Below are positions 15,877-23,681 of a stretch of 49,398 bases of DNA, in pieces. Source of the DNA: an uncultured Prevotella sp. (GTDB taxonomy: Bacteria; Bacteroidota; Bacteroidia; Bacteroidales; Bacteroidaceae); assembly GCA_905233245.1 (NCBI GenBank), contig CAJODK010000009.1, positions 1 through 49,398 of the forward strand, given 5' to 3'. The notes under the pieces are model-generated. The model was given only the letters and a program-made list of their open reading frames with translations, was not told the DNA's origin and made no database searches. A program made the translations under genes and the position numbers. Each line of letters opens with the position of its first letter. Within the stretch, counting starts at the first letter, position 1.

Positions 15877-16928
15877 CAGTGGGTCACGATGAATTGGAAT
15901 TCCGTCTGGTCTATCACTCTCACGTCGTAGCCCTGCTTCTCGAGGGACTTCTTCAGCTTGTCGTATTTCTTGAATGCCTTCCTGTGGTTGAAGTCAAACA
16001 TCGTGGCACACGTGCGATCTGGCTGTCCTATGTCCGTGAGGTGATTCCTGAACTGTGATGAGAGGTCCTGTCTGCCCATCAGGAATTTTGTCTTCTTTGT
16101 CACCTGGGCGCCCTTGAGTATCAGCACGTCAGTCATATATACCACGGAGTCCAGTGGCGACGTGGCTACTGCAAAGGCATACATCTGTGGGACAGTCTTC
16201 AGGGCTTTGTCCTCCTGGGGGGCGGCTTTCTTGCTCTTGGCCTGTATGCCGAGGCAGAGCATTGCCATCATTATTATGAGTAAGTTCTTCATCAGACGTC
16301 GCATTTTTCTTTCTGCTGTTTTTCTTATCTGTCTTATACGTTCGCGCTTGAGATTCATCTGCTCTCCTATCTCCGCCATTGTCATCTGCTCTGTGGTACC
16401 TATGCCGTAGTAGTGCTGCATGACCTGCTGTTCGCGCTCATTGAGCAGACGCATAGCCCGGGTGATGGCGTAGTTGTCATCACTCTGCTCCGCTCCGTCG
16501 TCCGTCATCGGTTTGCCTGCCTTTAGTCTGTCGCCGTACGACTCCCTCTGTCCGGGGTGGAATGGTGCATCGGTGGATATTAGGTTAAGGTTAGGGTTAG
16601 GGTTAGCGTTAGCGTTAACCTTCTCCATCGCCTTCCTCACACTATGCTGTGCATAACTGACGAAGCGCGGTTCCTTCTCTGGGTCCCACCTGCGCGCTGC
16701 CATGAGCATGGCGATATTGCCCTCGCTGATGAGGTCGTCCATGCTCACCTCCGTCTGCTTCGACATCTGTCGTGCCATTGCCACGACGTACTTGAGGTTT
16801 GAGGTCACGAGTGTATCGACGGCCTTCTCCTCGCCCTGCTTTATGCGCAGTGCCAACTCACGTTCCTGCTCCTCTGTGAGTGCGGGAATCTTGTGTATTT
16901 CTTCCCAGTATCTCTCTATTACAGCCAT
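15876..16928 (-). CDS. RpoD-like sigma factor fused in frame to a secreted protein
   Basis: About 350 residues; an ATG at 16940 would add four more. In numbering from 16940, residues 21-106 are sigma region 1.2/2 (LKYVVAMARQMSK, DDLISEGNIAMLMAARRWDPEKEPRFVSYAQHSVRKAM) and 158-215 are region 4 (LNEREQQVMQHYYGIG, MAEIGEQMNLKRERIRQIRKTAERKMRRL). Region 3 is missing, replaced by a hexamer-encoded NANANPNPNLNL and a short linker. The aromatic pair of region 2.4 that helps melt promoters is absent (AQHSVRKAM). Without a stop codon the frame continues at Met217 into a signal peptide (MKNLLIIMMAMLCLGIQA) and about 120 further residues of unknown function. Reinitiation at ATG 16292 may produce the secreted part separately. 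Confidence 0.75.
   Translation of the reverse strand: MAVIERYWEEIHKIPALTEEQERELALRIKQGEEKAVDTLVTSNLKYVVAMARQMSKQTEVSMDDLISEGNIAMLMAARRWDPEKEPRFVSYAQHSVRKAMEKVNANANPNPNLNLISTDAPFHPGQRESYGDRLKAGKPMTDDGAEQSDDNYAITRAMRLLNEREQQVMQHYYGIGTTEQMTMAEIGEQMNLKRERIRQIRKTAERKMRRLMKNLLIIMMAMLCLGIQAKSKKAAPQEDKALKTVPQMYAFAVATSPLDSVVYMTDVLILKGAQVTKKTKFLMGRQDLSSQFRNHLTDIGQPDRTCATMFDFNHRKAFKKYDKLKKSLEKQGYDVRVIDQTEFQFIVTH
16583..16618 (-). repeat. Six hexamers in the sigma-like gene
   Basis: Six tandem units of GGTTAR/CGTTAR (plus strand) encode NANANPNPNLNL exactly at the junction between sigma regions 2 and 4. Confidence 0.9.
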
Positions 16929-18217
16929 GGGCTTAACCATTTAGATAACCATCCGTATGTCTTCTGCCATCGAGTGCGCCACTGATTCCATCGCTCTGGC
17001 GTGAGGCGGAAGGAGTGTTTCTTCTGCGCATCGAAGTGTCTGTCCAGTTCGCCTGTAGTATTCTTATCTACTATCACGGCATTCTCTTCGTAGTCCCAGT
17101 TCAGGGAGCGGGCATCGAGGTTGCAGCTACCCACCGTTGACACCCTGCCGTCCACCATTATTATCTTTGTGTGGTGGAATCCTCCCTCGTAGATATACAC
17201 CTCAGCACCTCTCTTCATCATCCAGTGCAGATTGTAGAATGATGCATCGGGCTCCATGGGTATATCGCTCACTGCCGACATCATCACCTGCACCTTCACG
17301 CCCCTCTTCAGGCATCTTTTTATCGCCTTCTTCACAGAGTGAGTGAGCGACATGTAGGGATTGATGAGCCTCACGCTGTCCTGTGCCCTGTCGAAGCAGG
17401 AGATGTAGAACTGCCTCATGATTTTGTTCGTCCTGTGGGGCTCGCGGTTTATGATGCCCACCATCTTCTTGTAGGCAGTGGCGGTGGTGTCCCTCTTCAC
17501 TCCCTCGATGTATGCATCGCGGGAGGCGTCTATGGTACCCTTGATGGCAGAGTGTATGCCGCGATAGTACTTCGCCCCGTGCACGTTCTGCCCCGTGGTC
17601 TTGTTCCACACACTGAGGAATATCTTCTGCAGCGTATTCACCTCATCACCGTCTATGCGGCAGTGCATGTCGTGCCAGTCTCCCACCACCTCCGTGCCGT
17701 GTATGTAGTAGTCAGCCACGTTCATGCCACCGGTGAAAGCCACCTTGCCGTCTATCACTACTATCTTCCTGTGGTCACGACTGAATACGTGGTTTATCCA
17801 GGGAAACCCTATGGGGTCAAACTCATACAGTTCGATGCCCCTCGCCCTGATAGCCTCCACATGGCGGTTCTTCAGCGGACGGTTGTTCGACATATTGCCA
17901 AAGGCGTCATACAGGGCTCTCACCTCCACACCTTCCTTCGCTTTCTCTGCCAGGATATCAAAGAGCGCACTTGCTATCGAGTCATTGCGGAAGTTGAAAT
18001 ACTCCAGATGTATGCTCTCCCTTGCCTGACGTATGGTGGCAAACATCTCATCGTACTTCTCCTGTCCCGACGTGAAGAGCACAATGCTGTTGTTGTGGGA
18101 GAACGACACCCCAGCCTTTCTCAGGTCACTGACGATGAGACTATCCGCCGTCTGCCCATACATCATCTGCACAGACAGAAGCAACAGCACTATGTTAAGC
18201 AGTCTTAATATGCACAT
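16919..18217 (-). CDS. Cardiolipin synthase/phospholipase D family protein
   Basis: About 432 residues from the ATG at 18217, which begins a signal peptide (MCILRLLNIVLLLLSVQMMYGQ). In-frame ATGs further upstream would overlap mscS more deeply. Two HKD motifs are present: HRKIVVID in the first half and HTKIIMVD in the second, each followed by the usual glycine. The family makes cardiolipin by phosphatidyl transfer or hydrolyses phosphodiesters. A cleavable signal rather than the usual two N-terminal membrane helices points to a periplasmic enzyme, which is unusual for a cardiolipin synthase. It overlaps mscS by 23 nt and the sigma-like gene by 10 nt. Confidence 0.88.
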   Translation of the reverse strand: MCILRLLNIVLLLLSVQMMYGQTADSLIVSDLRKAGVSFSHNNSIVLFTSGQEKYDEMFATIRQARESIHLEYFNFRNDSIASALFDILAEKAKEGVEVRALYDAFGNMSNNRPLKNRHVEAIRARGIELYEFDPIGFPWINHVFSRDHRKIVVIDGKVAFTGGMNVADYYIHGTEVVGDWHDMHCRIDGDEVNTLQKIFLSVWNKTTGQNVHGAKYYRGIHSAIKGTIDASRDAYIEGVKRDTTATAYKKMVGIINREPHRTNKIMRQFYISCFDRAQDSVRLINPYMSLTHSVKKAIKRCLKRGVKVQVMMSAVSDIPMEPDASFYNLHWMMKRGAEVYIYEGGFHHTKIIMVDGRVSTVGSCNLDARSLNWDYEENAVIVDKNTTGELDRHFDAQKKHSFRLTPERWNQWRTRWQKTYGWLSKWLSPWL

Positions 18218-20558
18218 CCGTCTGGGGGAATGGAATTTCGATATTATTCTCATTGAGGGCATCATATACGGCTTCGAGTATCACACCGTCGTCGCTGTAC
18301 TGCGTGAAGACATTCACCCACGCCGTAATCTTCAGCACGAGGGCTGAGTCACCCAGTTCCTTGAGCACCACATTGACACCCTTGCGCTTATTGATGACGT
18401 CGAGTTTCATCACTGCCTTCTTGATTACCTCACGCGCCTTCTTCACGTCAGTACCGTATGCCACGCCCACGTCGAGCACGTGGAGCTCATAGCCGTGGTT
18501 GCGCGTCATGTTCTTGTAGTTCTTGGTGAAGAGCTGCGAGTTCTGGAATGCTATCACCGAACCGTCCGTGGTATTTATCATCGTGGAGGTGTATGAGATA
18601 CTATCTACGGTACCTCTCACGCCGTCACACACTATGAGGTCGCCTATCTTGATACGTCCCGCCATGAGGGATATGCCGTAGTAGATATTCTCCAGGATGT
18701 CCTTGGAGGCAAAACCGATACCCGTGGACAGACCGCCTGATACTACTACCAGCCACGTGTTGGAGACATGGAACATCGCCATCGCAATCAGGAACCACAT
18801 ACCCCAGATGAATATCTGCATCACATTCTTCACCATCATGAATTTCTGCGCGGCATTCGTAGGGTCACGCTGTTCCAGGGCATGCTTGGCAAAGGCCTTC
18901 GCCGTGTGGTTGATATAGGCAAAGACAAACCACAGCGATACCACCTGCGCTATGCTGAAGATGCTGGCAGAGAAGTTTGGCGTGTCTATGAATCTGCGCG
19001 TGAAGAGCTTCATCGTGAGGTCGCTGAGATTGAATACGTCAGCAGCCCAGTACAGACTCAGTACCACTGAGAATACACCACAGATAGGCAGCACTACCCA
19101 GTAGATGGCATTATGAAGCCAGGTCTTTGTGATAGGCTTCTCGTAGAGTTTCTTGCTCTTGGAGTAACCGCGGTACCAGTCTCTCAGACAGGTGATGGTC
19201 AGTATGCATGTCAACTGCATAATCCACCATATCAGTATCTGTACAGAGAGCAGAGTGTAGCCCACCAGCGAGCATATCAGCGAGGTCACGAATACCAGTT
19301 GTGAGACATAGGCAAACGACCTGTCGCCATTGTCTATCATTCCTCTCGACTTCTTCAGCGAGTACCACTGCCACAGGCAGCATACCAGCAGTATCGGCGG
19401 GAATATCAGGTTTACCAGGGCATTAGGTATCAGGATTATGCGGAAACTGATTACTATGAAACCATTGACCAAGAGAGGCAGATATACCATCAGCGTCTTG
19501 ATGCCCGACTCCTGCTTAGCCCTCAGCAGCAGAGAGATAATCACCACGCCCAGGAGCCATGAATACTGCACCAGCAGGTTGGCAGCCATCTGCAGGAAGT
19601 TCTGGTCCGTCGTAGCCCTCAGTATGCCCAGTATTATGGCAAACGTGATTACCGTGGAGGCCATGATGACCATCTTGCGCTTGAGCATAAACCAGTCTGC
19701 TATCTTCTCCGTGCCATAGACCTTCTTCAGCAGTTTGGTCACCAGCCAGCGCACTATCAACTGATTGAGCATCACGGCTATGAAACCATAGAACACTATC
19801 ACCATGAAGAGACCGAATATCCATCGGCTGTCCCATTGCGAGCGCGCCCTCATATTGGAGAAGTACTTGTCATTGACACTCTCCTTGGTCTGCGTGAGGT
19901 AGAACTTCAGTCGCGAGAGAATCATCAGGTAGTCATCACCACCGTTGACGAATATGCTGTTCTGTATCTCGGAGTATTTCTTGTTGGCGTAGTCATTGAG
20001 GTATTTCAGCCTCACCTCCGTCATCTTGTAGTACGTGATATACTCCTTCAGCTGGTCATGGTCCTCCTGCACCATGCGCCTGGTATTCACCGCCAGGGCA
20101 AGACACACATTCCTGTCCACCTTCGCCTTCGGCGTGAGCATCATCACGGGCATCGTCTTCAGGCAGCTGATGAGACTGTCGAAGCGGGCCACCTCGCCGT
20201 CGCTCTGCTCCACATACTCCATGAAGGGAATCAGCTTCCTCTCGAAGTCATGGTACTGCTCTATCGCCTCGTGGCATGCATACGTCAGGTCAAAGACATA
20301 GCCGTCCCTCTGCGAGTAGAGCATCAAGGCATTCTGGTTGGAGTTCTGCATGGTCTCCATCAGCGTCTTGAACACCTTCTGCCCCGCAGCCTTCATTATC
20401 GTCTGCTTCTCGGAGTACTCATCATGATACTTCTCCAGTTCCACGCGCAGCACCTGCAGCGTATTCTCCAGACTATCCTCCTTCAGCACCGCCCCCGCCG
20501 TTAAGGTTATGGTTAAGGTTAGGGTTAACGTTATCAACCTCTGTATCAGTCTCATCAT
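18195..20558 (-). CDS. Large MscS-family mechanosensitive channel
   Basis: 787 residues. A signal peptide whose hydrophobic core is ITLTLTLTITLT-like is encoded by hexamer repeats. An extended periplasmic helical domain follows, up to about residue 240, then many membrane segments (such as VIFYGFIAVMLNQLIV and VIISLLLRAK). The C-terminal MscS core has the glycine-rich pore helix GGLSTGIGFASKDILENIYYGI and the beta domain KIGDLIVCDGVRGTVDSISYTSTMI. Large MscS paralogues like this (MscK/YbdG type) release osmolytes on membrane stretch. It is the first gene of the overlapping operon and is preceded by a hairpin-rich leader. Confidence 0.9.
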   Translation of the reverse strand: MMRLIQRLITLTLTLTITLTAGAVLKEDSLENTLQVLRVELEKYHDEYSEKQTIMKAAGQKVFKTLMETMQNSNQNALMLYSQRDGYVFDLTYACHEAIEQYHDFERKLIPFMEYVEQSDGEVARFDSLISCLKTMPVMMLTPKAKVDRNVCLALAVNTRRMVQEDHDQLKEYITYYKMTEVRLKYLNDYANKKYSEIQNSIFVNGGDDYLMILSRLKFYLTQTKESVNDKYFSNMRARSQWDSRWIFGLFMVIVFYGFIAVMLNQLIVRWLVTKLLKKVYGTEKIADWFMLKRKMVIMASTVITFAIILGILRATTDQNFLQMAANLLVQYSWLLGVVIISLLLRAKQESGIKTLMVYLPLLVNGFIVISFRIILIPNALVNLIFPPILLVCCLWQWYSLKKSRGMIDNGDRSFAYVSQLVFVTSLICSLVGYTLLSVQILIWWIMQLTCILTITCLRDWYRGYSKSKKLYEKPITKTWLHNAIYWVVLPICGVFSVVLSLYWAADVFNLSDLTMKLFTRRFIDTPNFSASIFSIAQVVSLWFVFAYINHTAKAFAKHALEQRDPTNAAQKFMMVKNVMQIFIWGMWFLIAMAMFHVSNTWLVVVSGGLSTGIGFASKDILENIYYGISLMAGRIKIGDLIVCDGVRGTVDSISYTSTMINTTDGSVIAFQNSQLFTKNYKNMTRNHGYELHVLDVGVAYGTDVKKAREVIKKAVMKLDVINKRKGVNVVLKELGDSALVLKITAWVNVFTQYSDDGVILEAVYDALNENNIEIPFPQTDVHIKTA
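20499..20534 (-). repeat. Six hexamers forming the MscS signal peptide
   Basis: Six tandem hexamers (CGTTAA, GGTTAT, GGTTAA, GGTTAG, GGTTAA, CGTTAT on the plus strand) encode the ITLTLTLTITLT-type hydrophobic core of the signal peptide. Confidence 0.9.
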
Positions 20559-20592
20559 CTATCTGTCTTAATCTTAATGGTCATCGTCATTG

Positions 20593-20654
20593 TAGGCCGC
20601 AGGCCGTATCGTAGTCAGCTCTGCTGACGTATCGTCATTGAAAGTGCAAAGGTA
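20593..20654 (-). promoter_or_regulatory. Promoter and hairpin leader of the mscS-aspS operon
   Basis: Minus-strand TACCTTTG at 20647-20654 fits the -7 box; the -33 region has only TTTC. The leader carries two mini-hairpins in tandem: GTCAGC-AGA-GCTGAC (20614-20628) and GGCC-TGC-GGCC (20595-20605). Confidence 0.6.
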
Positions 20655-20693
20655 CAAAAAAAAGTTGAAAGATGAAAGTTGGGCGGTGAAAGT

Positions 20694-20724
20694 TTTGCTG
20701 ATTTAATTATTTTTTGTAACTTTG
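20694..20724 (+). promoter_or_regulatory. Promoter of tRNA-Ser(CGA)
   Basis: TTTG, a 19-nt spacer, then TAACTTTG on the plus strand, about 63 nt before the tRNA. Confidence 0.75.
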
Positions 20725-20787
20725 CCCTCGAAAATCATTATTGGAGTTCCTTTGGAGATTGGAAGTCCTTGGAGACTGGAAGTCTTT

Positions 20788-20876
20788 GGAAGATTGGCAG
20801 AGTGACCGAATGCGCTGGACTCGAAATCCGGTATACGCTTTACCGCGTATCGGGGGTTTGAATCCCTCATCTTCCG
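20788..20876 (+). tRNA. tRNA-Ser (anticodon CGA)
   Basis: The 7-bp acceptor stem GGAAGAT/ATCTTCC, a long variable arm (class II tRNA) and the T-loop GGTTTGAATCC are all present. The anticodon stem CTGGA/TCCGG encloses loop CTCGAAA, giving anticodon CGA, which reads UCG. CCA is not encoded. Confidence 0.93.
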
Positions 20877-21041
20877 CTCATACGCCCTTGTGGGCGTAAA
20901 AAAACGACAAATACTGCCATAGTGTTAATCTCCTTTCAGAATGTTCGTTGTTAATACTTCATGTTCGTTGTTTTTGATTTCGACTTTTGTTTTGTGGAGC
21001 TGTCCGAACTGTAGTGCACGTTAGTATCGGATTTCCAAGTG

Positions 21042-21073
21042 CAAAGTTACGACGAAAGGCCTATCCAGCCAAA
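21042..21073 (-). promoter_or_regulatory. Orphan minus-strand promoter facing the tRNA-Ser
   Basis: Minus-strand TTTG, an exact 20-nt spacer, then TAACTTTG. No gene lies immediately downstream. Transcripts would run antisense through tRNA-Ser towards mscS. The only nearby reading frame is a 17-codon one (20920 to 20867). Confidence 0.55.
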
Positions 21074-21272
21074 TATTCCGAGATTTTAACATTCCGAGAA
21101 AGAAGCCGCCAAGCGAGGGCTTTCTATTGCTTAGCAATGGGCGACTATTACTTAGCAACAAGAGTCCCTTACTTAGCAACATCAATCAGTACTTTGCGAG
21201 TATTAACATTTTTTTTATTATGAATTATGCATTATGCACTATGCATTGAATTTTCCGCCGAGATTTTAACGT

Positions 21273-21296
21273 TGTCCCTTTGTCCCTTTGTCCCTT
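21273..21296. repeat. Three TGTCCCTT octamers
   Basis: Three perfect tandem octamers in the gene-free region. Confidence 0.85.
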
Positions 21297-21599
21297 TGTA
21301 CTTTCTCTCACTCGCGCATATATATTATATAATTATTACTTACCCTTATATTATATATTGTCCCCTCTCTCTTCTTTTTTATAGCTAAAAAGAAAAAAAA
21401 TGAAAAGTACAAAGGTACAAAGGTACAAAAGTACATAATCTGAGATTTATTTTGTGTGTTTCAAAACTTTTTATATGACCTAGCGGCTACCGATCCAGAG
21501 TTCTTCAAGAAGTAATCTTATTGCAGCCATAATTTAAAGAGTTTGACACTGCGCTTGCGCCCATAAATCCCGTGCTCTCGAAAAAAAGTTGCAAAAAAA

Positions 21600-21631
21600 T
21601 TTGTGCAATAAAAATAAAATCTGTAACTTTG
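21600..21631 (+). promoter_or_regulatory. Promoter of the glycogen operon
   Basis: TTTG, an exact 20-nt spacer, then TAACTTTG on the plus strand. The leader of about 80 nt is A-rich. Confidence 0.85.
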
Positions 21632-21715
21632 CATCACTACGACTGACGTAAGACTAAAACTTAACCAAAACAACAACAATAATCAACAAACAACAATTAT
21701 AACCTAAGCTATTCT

Positions 21716-23656
21716 ATGAGTTATCTGAAATTTGAGAAAGCTCTGATGACCAACTTGCAAGAATCCATCCGAAAAGAGGTTCTGCTGACAAGTAGGTCAG
21801 GCGCGTATGCCAGTAGTACTGTGGTAGATTGTAATACGCGAAAGTATCACGGTCTCTTAGTGGTGCCCATGCCCTCTATCGACAATGAGAATCACGTATT
21901 GCTCTCCTCTCTCGACGCCTCAGTGATACAGCACGGCGCTGAATTCAATCTGGGACTGCACTTCTATCAGGGCGGTGCCGTAAGTCCTAACGGTCACAAG
22001 TACATTCGTTCTTTCGAGTTTGACAAGGCTCCCACGACCATCTACCGCGTGGGCGGCGTAATCCTCAAGAAGGAAATCATCTTCCAGACATACACGGAGC
22101 GCGTGATGATACGCTACACCATCGAGGACGCTCACTCTCCGGTGACACTGCGTCTGCGCCCCTACCTGGCTTTCCGTCGCGCTGACTCCCTGACCCACGA
22201 GAACTACCAGGCTCGCCGTGACTACAAGGAGATAGAAAACGGCATCAAGACCACGATGTACGACCAGTACCCCGAGCTGTACATGCAGACTTCCCGCAAG
22301 AATCAGTTCACCTACCAGCCCAACTGGTACAAGGGTCTGGAATACTACAAGGAGGCTGAGCGCGGATATGACTGCCACGAGGACCTCTACGTGCCTGGCT
22401 ATTTCGATATCAATATGAAGAAGGGTGACGAGGTAGTCTTCGCTGCCTCTCTGTCAAGGGCTCGTGCCGCTTCGCTGAAGAAAATCTTCGAGGACGAGAT
22501 AGCTGACCGCCTGCCTCAGGACAATATCTACCACACGCTGGTCAATGCCGCCTGGCAGTTGCACTATCGTGAGGGTGAGGAGCGCTACATACTGGCTGGT
22601 TTCCCATGGTTCAAGGTGCGCGCCCGCGATACATTCATCTCCCTCCCCGGACTGGCTCTCGCCACCGACGATGACGACTACTTCGCAGCCTGCATGAAGA
22701 CGGCTACGAAGGGTCTGAAGGAGTTTATGATGGGCAAACCGCTCACCGTCTCCATCTACGAGATAGAGCAGCCTGACGTGATGCTCTGGGCTATCTGGTG
22801 CATACAGCAGTTTGCCAAGAAGCACGGCATAGAGAAGGCCAGCAAGGAGTATGGCAAACTGGTGCTGCAGATGGTAGAATACATCGTGGCCGGCAAGCAT
22901 ATCCACCTGCAGCCTATGCAGAATGGCCTGCTGCATACCGAGGGCCGCGACAAACCTATGACATGGATGAACAGCGTGGCAAACGGCAAGCCCGTAGTGC
23001 CTCGCACGGGCTACATCGTAGAGTTTAACGCTCTGTGGTACAACGCCCTGATGTTCACCTCCGAGATAGCTGCACAGCAGAAGAACGGTGCACTCTCCGA
23101 GAACTTCATCCGTCGCGCCGAGCAGGTGAAGCAGTCATTCCAGCAGACATTCATCACTCCTGCGGGCTACCTCTTCGACTACCGCGAGGAGGGCATCGAG
23201 GACTGGAACGTACGTCCTAACCAGATATTCGCTGTCGCCATGGACTACTCTCCGCTCGACACTGCTCAGCAGAAGGTGGTGCTCGACTTCTGCACCCGCG
23301 AACTCCTCACTCCGAAGGGTCTGCGCACCCTCTCGCCAAAGAGCGGCGGATACAATCCTAACTACGTGGGAGCACAGATCACGCGTGACTTCGCCTACCA
23401 CAGCGGCACTGCATGGCCATGGCTGGGCGGATTCTACATGGAGGCTTGCCTGAAGGTGTACAAGAGGACGCGACTGAGTTTCGTACAGCGCCAGATGGTA
23501 GGCTTCGAGGACGAGATGATGTACCACGCTACAGGCACCATCTCCGAACTCTTCGACGGCAACCCTCCATTCCACGGTCGCGGCGCCATGGCATTCGCCA
23601 TGAATGTGGCGGAGATACTGCGAACCATGAAACTTATTGACCAGTACAGTGTATAA
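21716..23656 (+). CDS. Glycogen debranching enzyme (amylo-alpha-1,6-glucosidase, GH133)
   Basis: 646 residues. A bacterial GDE N-terminal domain (SSTVVDCNTRKYHGLLVVPMP, HGAEFNLGLHFYQGG) occupies about 1-250. The C-terminal (alpha/alpha)6 catalytic domain shows FPWFKVRARDTFISLPGLAL, EFNALWYNAL, DYREEGIEDWNVRPNQIFA and FAYHSGTAWPWLGGFY. It hydrolyses alpha-1,6 branch points in glycogen or maltodextrin. There is no signal peptide, so it is cytosolic. It leads a three-gene operon with a GT4 synthase and a GH57 enzyme, a set common in Bacteroides and Prevotella for intracellular glycogen. Confidence 0.92.
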   Translation: MSYLKFEKALMTNLQESIRKEVLLTSRSGAYASSTVVDCNTRKYHGLLVVPMPSIDNENHVLLSSLDASVIQHGAEFNLGLHFYQGGAVSPNGHKYIRSFEFDKAPTTIYRVGGVILKKEIIFQTYTERVMIRYTIEDAHSPVTLRLRPYLAFRRADSLTHENYQARRDYKEIENGIKTTMYDQYPELYMQTSRKNQFTYQPNWYKGLEYYKEAERGYDCHEDLYVPGYFDINMKKGDEVVFAASLSRARAASLKKIFEDEIADRLPQDNIYHTLVNAAWQLHYREGEERYILAGFPWFKVRARDTFISLPGLALATDDDDYFAACMKTATKGLKEFMMGKPLTVSIYEIEQPDVMLWAIWCIQQFAKKHGIEKASKEYGKLVLQMVEYIVAGKHIHLQPMQNGLLHTEGRDKPMTWMNSVANGKPVVPRTGYIVEFNALWYNALMFTSEIAAQQKNGALSENFIRRAEQVKQSFQQTFITPAGYLFDYREEGIEDWNVRPNQIFAVAMDYSPLDTAQQKVVLDFCTRELLTPKGLRTLSPKSGGYNPNYVGAQITRDFAYHSGTAWPWLGGFYMEACLKVYKRTRLSFVQRQMVGFEDEMMYHATGTISELFDGNPPFHGRGAMAFAMNVAEILRTMKLIDQYSV

Positions 23657-23681
23657 AGTATAAAGATTAAAGTATAGAGAT

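Larger units (their letters stand above)
20877..21715. other. Gene-free, repeat-rich 840-bp region
   Basis: No convincing gene is seen. Contents: a 7-bp hairpin TACGCCC-TTGT-GGGCGTA at 20881-20898; two ATGTTCGTTGTT direct repeats near 20941 and 20961; a perfect minus-strand promoter at 21042-21073; the mini-hairpin ATTGC-TTA-GCAAT at 21126-21138; repeated TTACTTAGCAAC and GAGATTTTAAC words; three TGTCCCTT octamers at 21273-21296; an AT-rich stretch around 21320-21360; and AAAGGTACA repeats near 21410-21430. The plus-strand promoter of the glycogen operon closes the region. It reads like decayed DNA plus repeats. Confidence 0.6.

Noticed and set aside
16583..20534. Telomere-like GGTTAG repeats as evidence of a eukaryotic or linear replicon end
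   Set aside because: They are short, degenerate and in frame inside bacterial genes.
20881..20898. TACGCCC-TTGT-GGGCGTA as terminator of tRNA-Ser
   Set aside because: It is followed by an A-run, not a T-run, on the plus strand.
20867..20920. 17-codon minus-strand gene overlapping tRNA-Ser
   Set aside because: Too short and overlaps the tRNA 3' end; kept only as a note in the findings.
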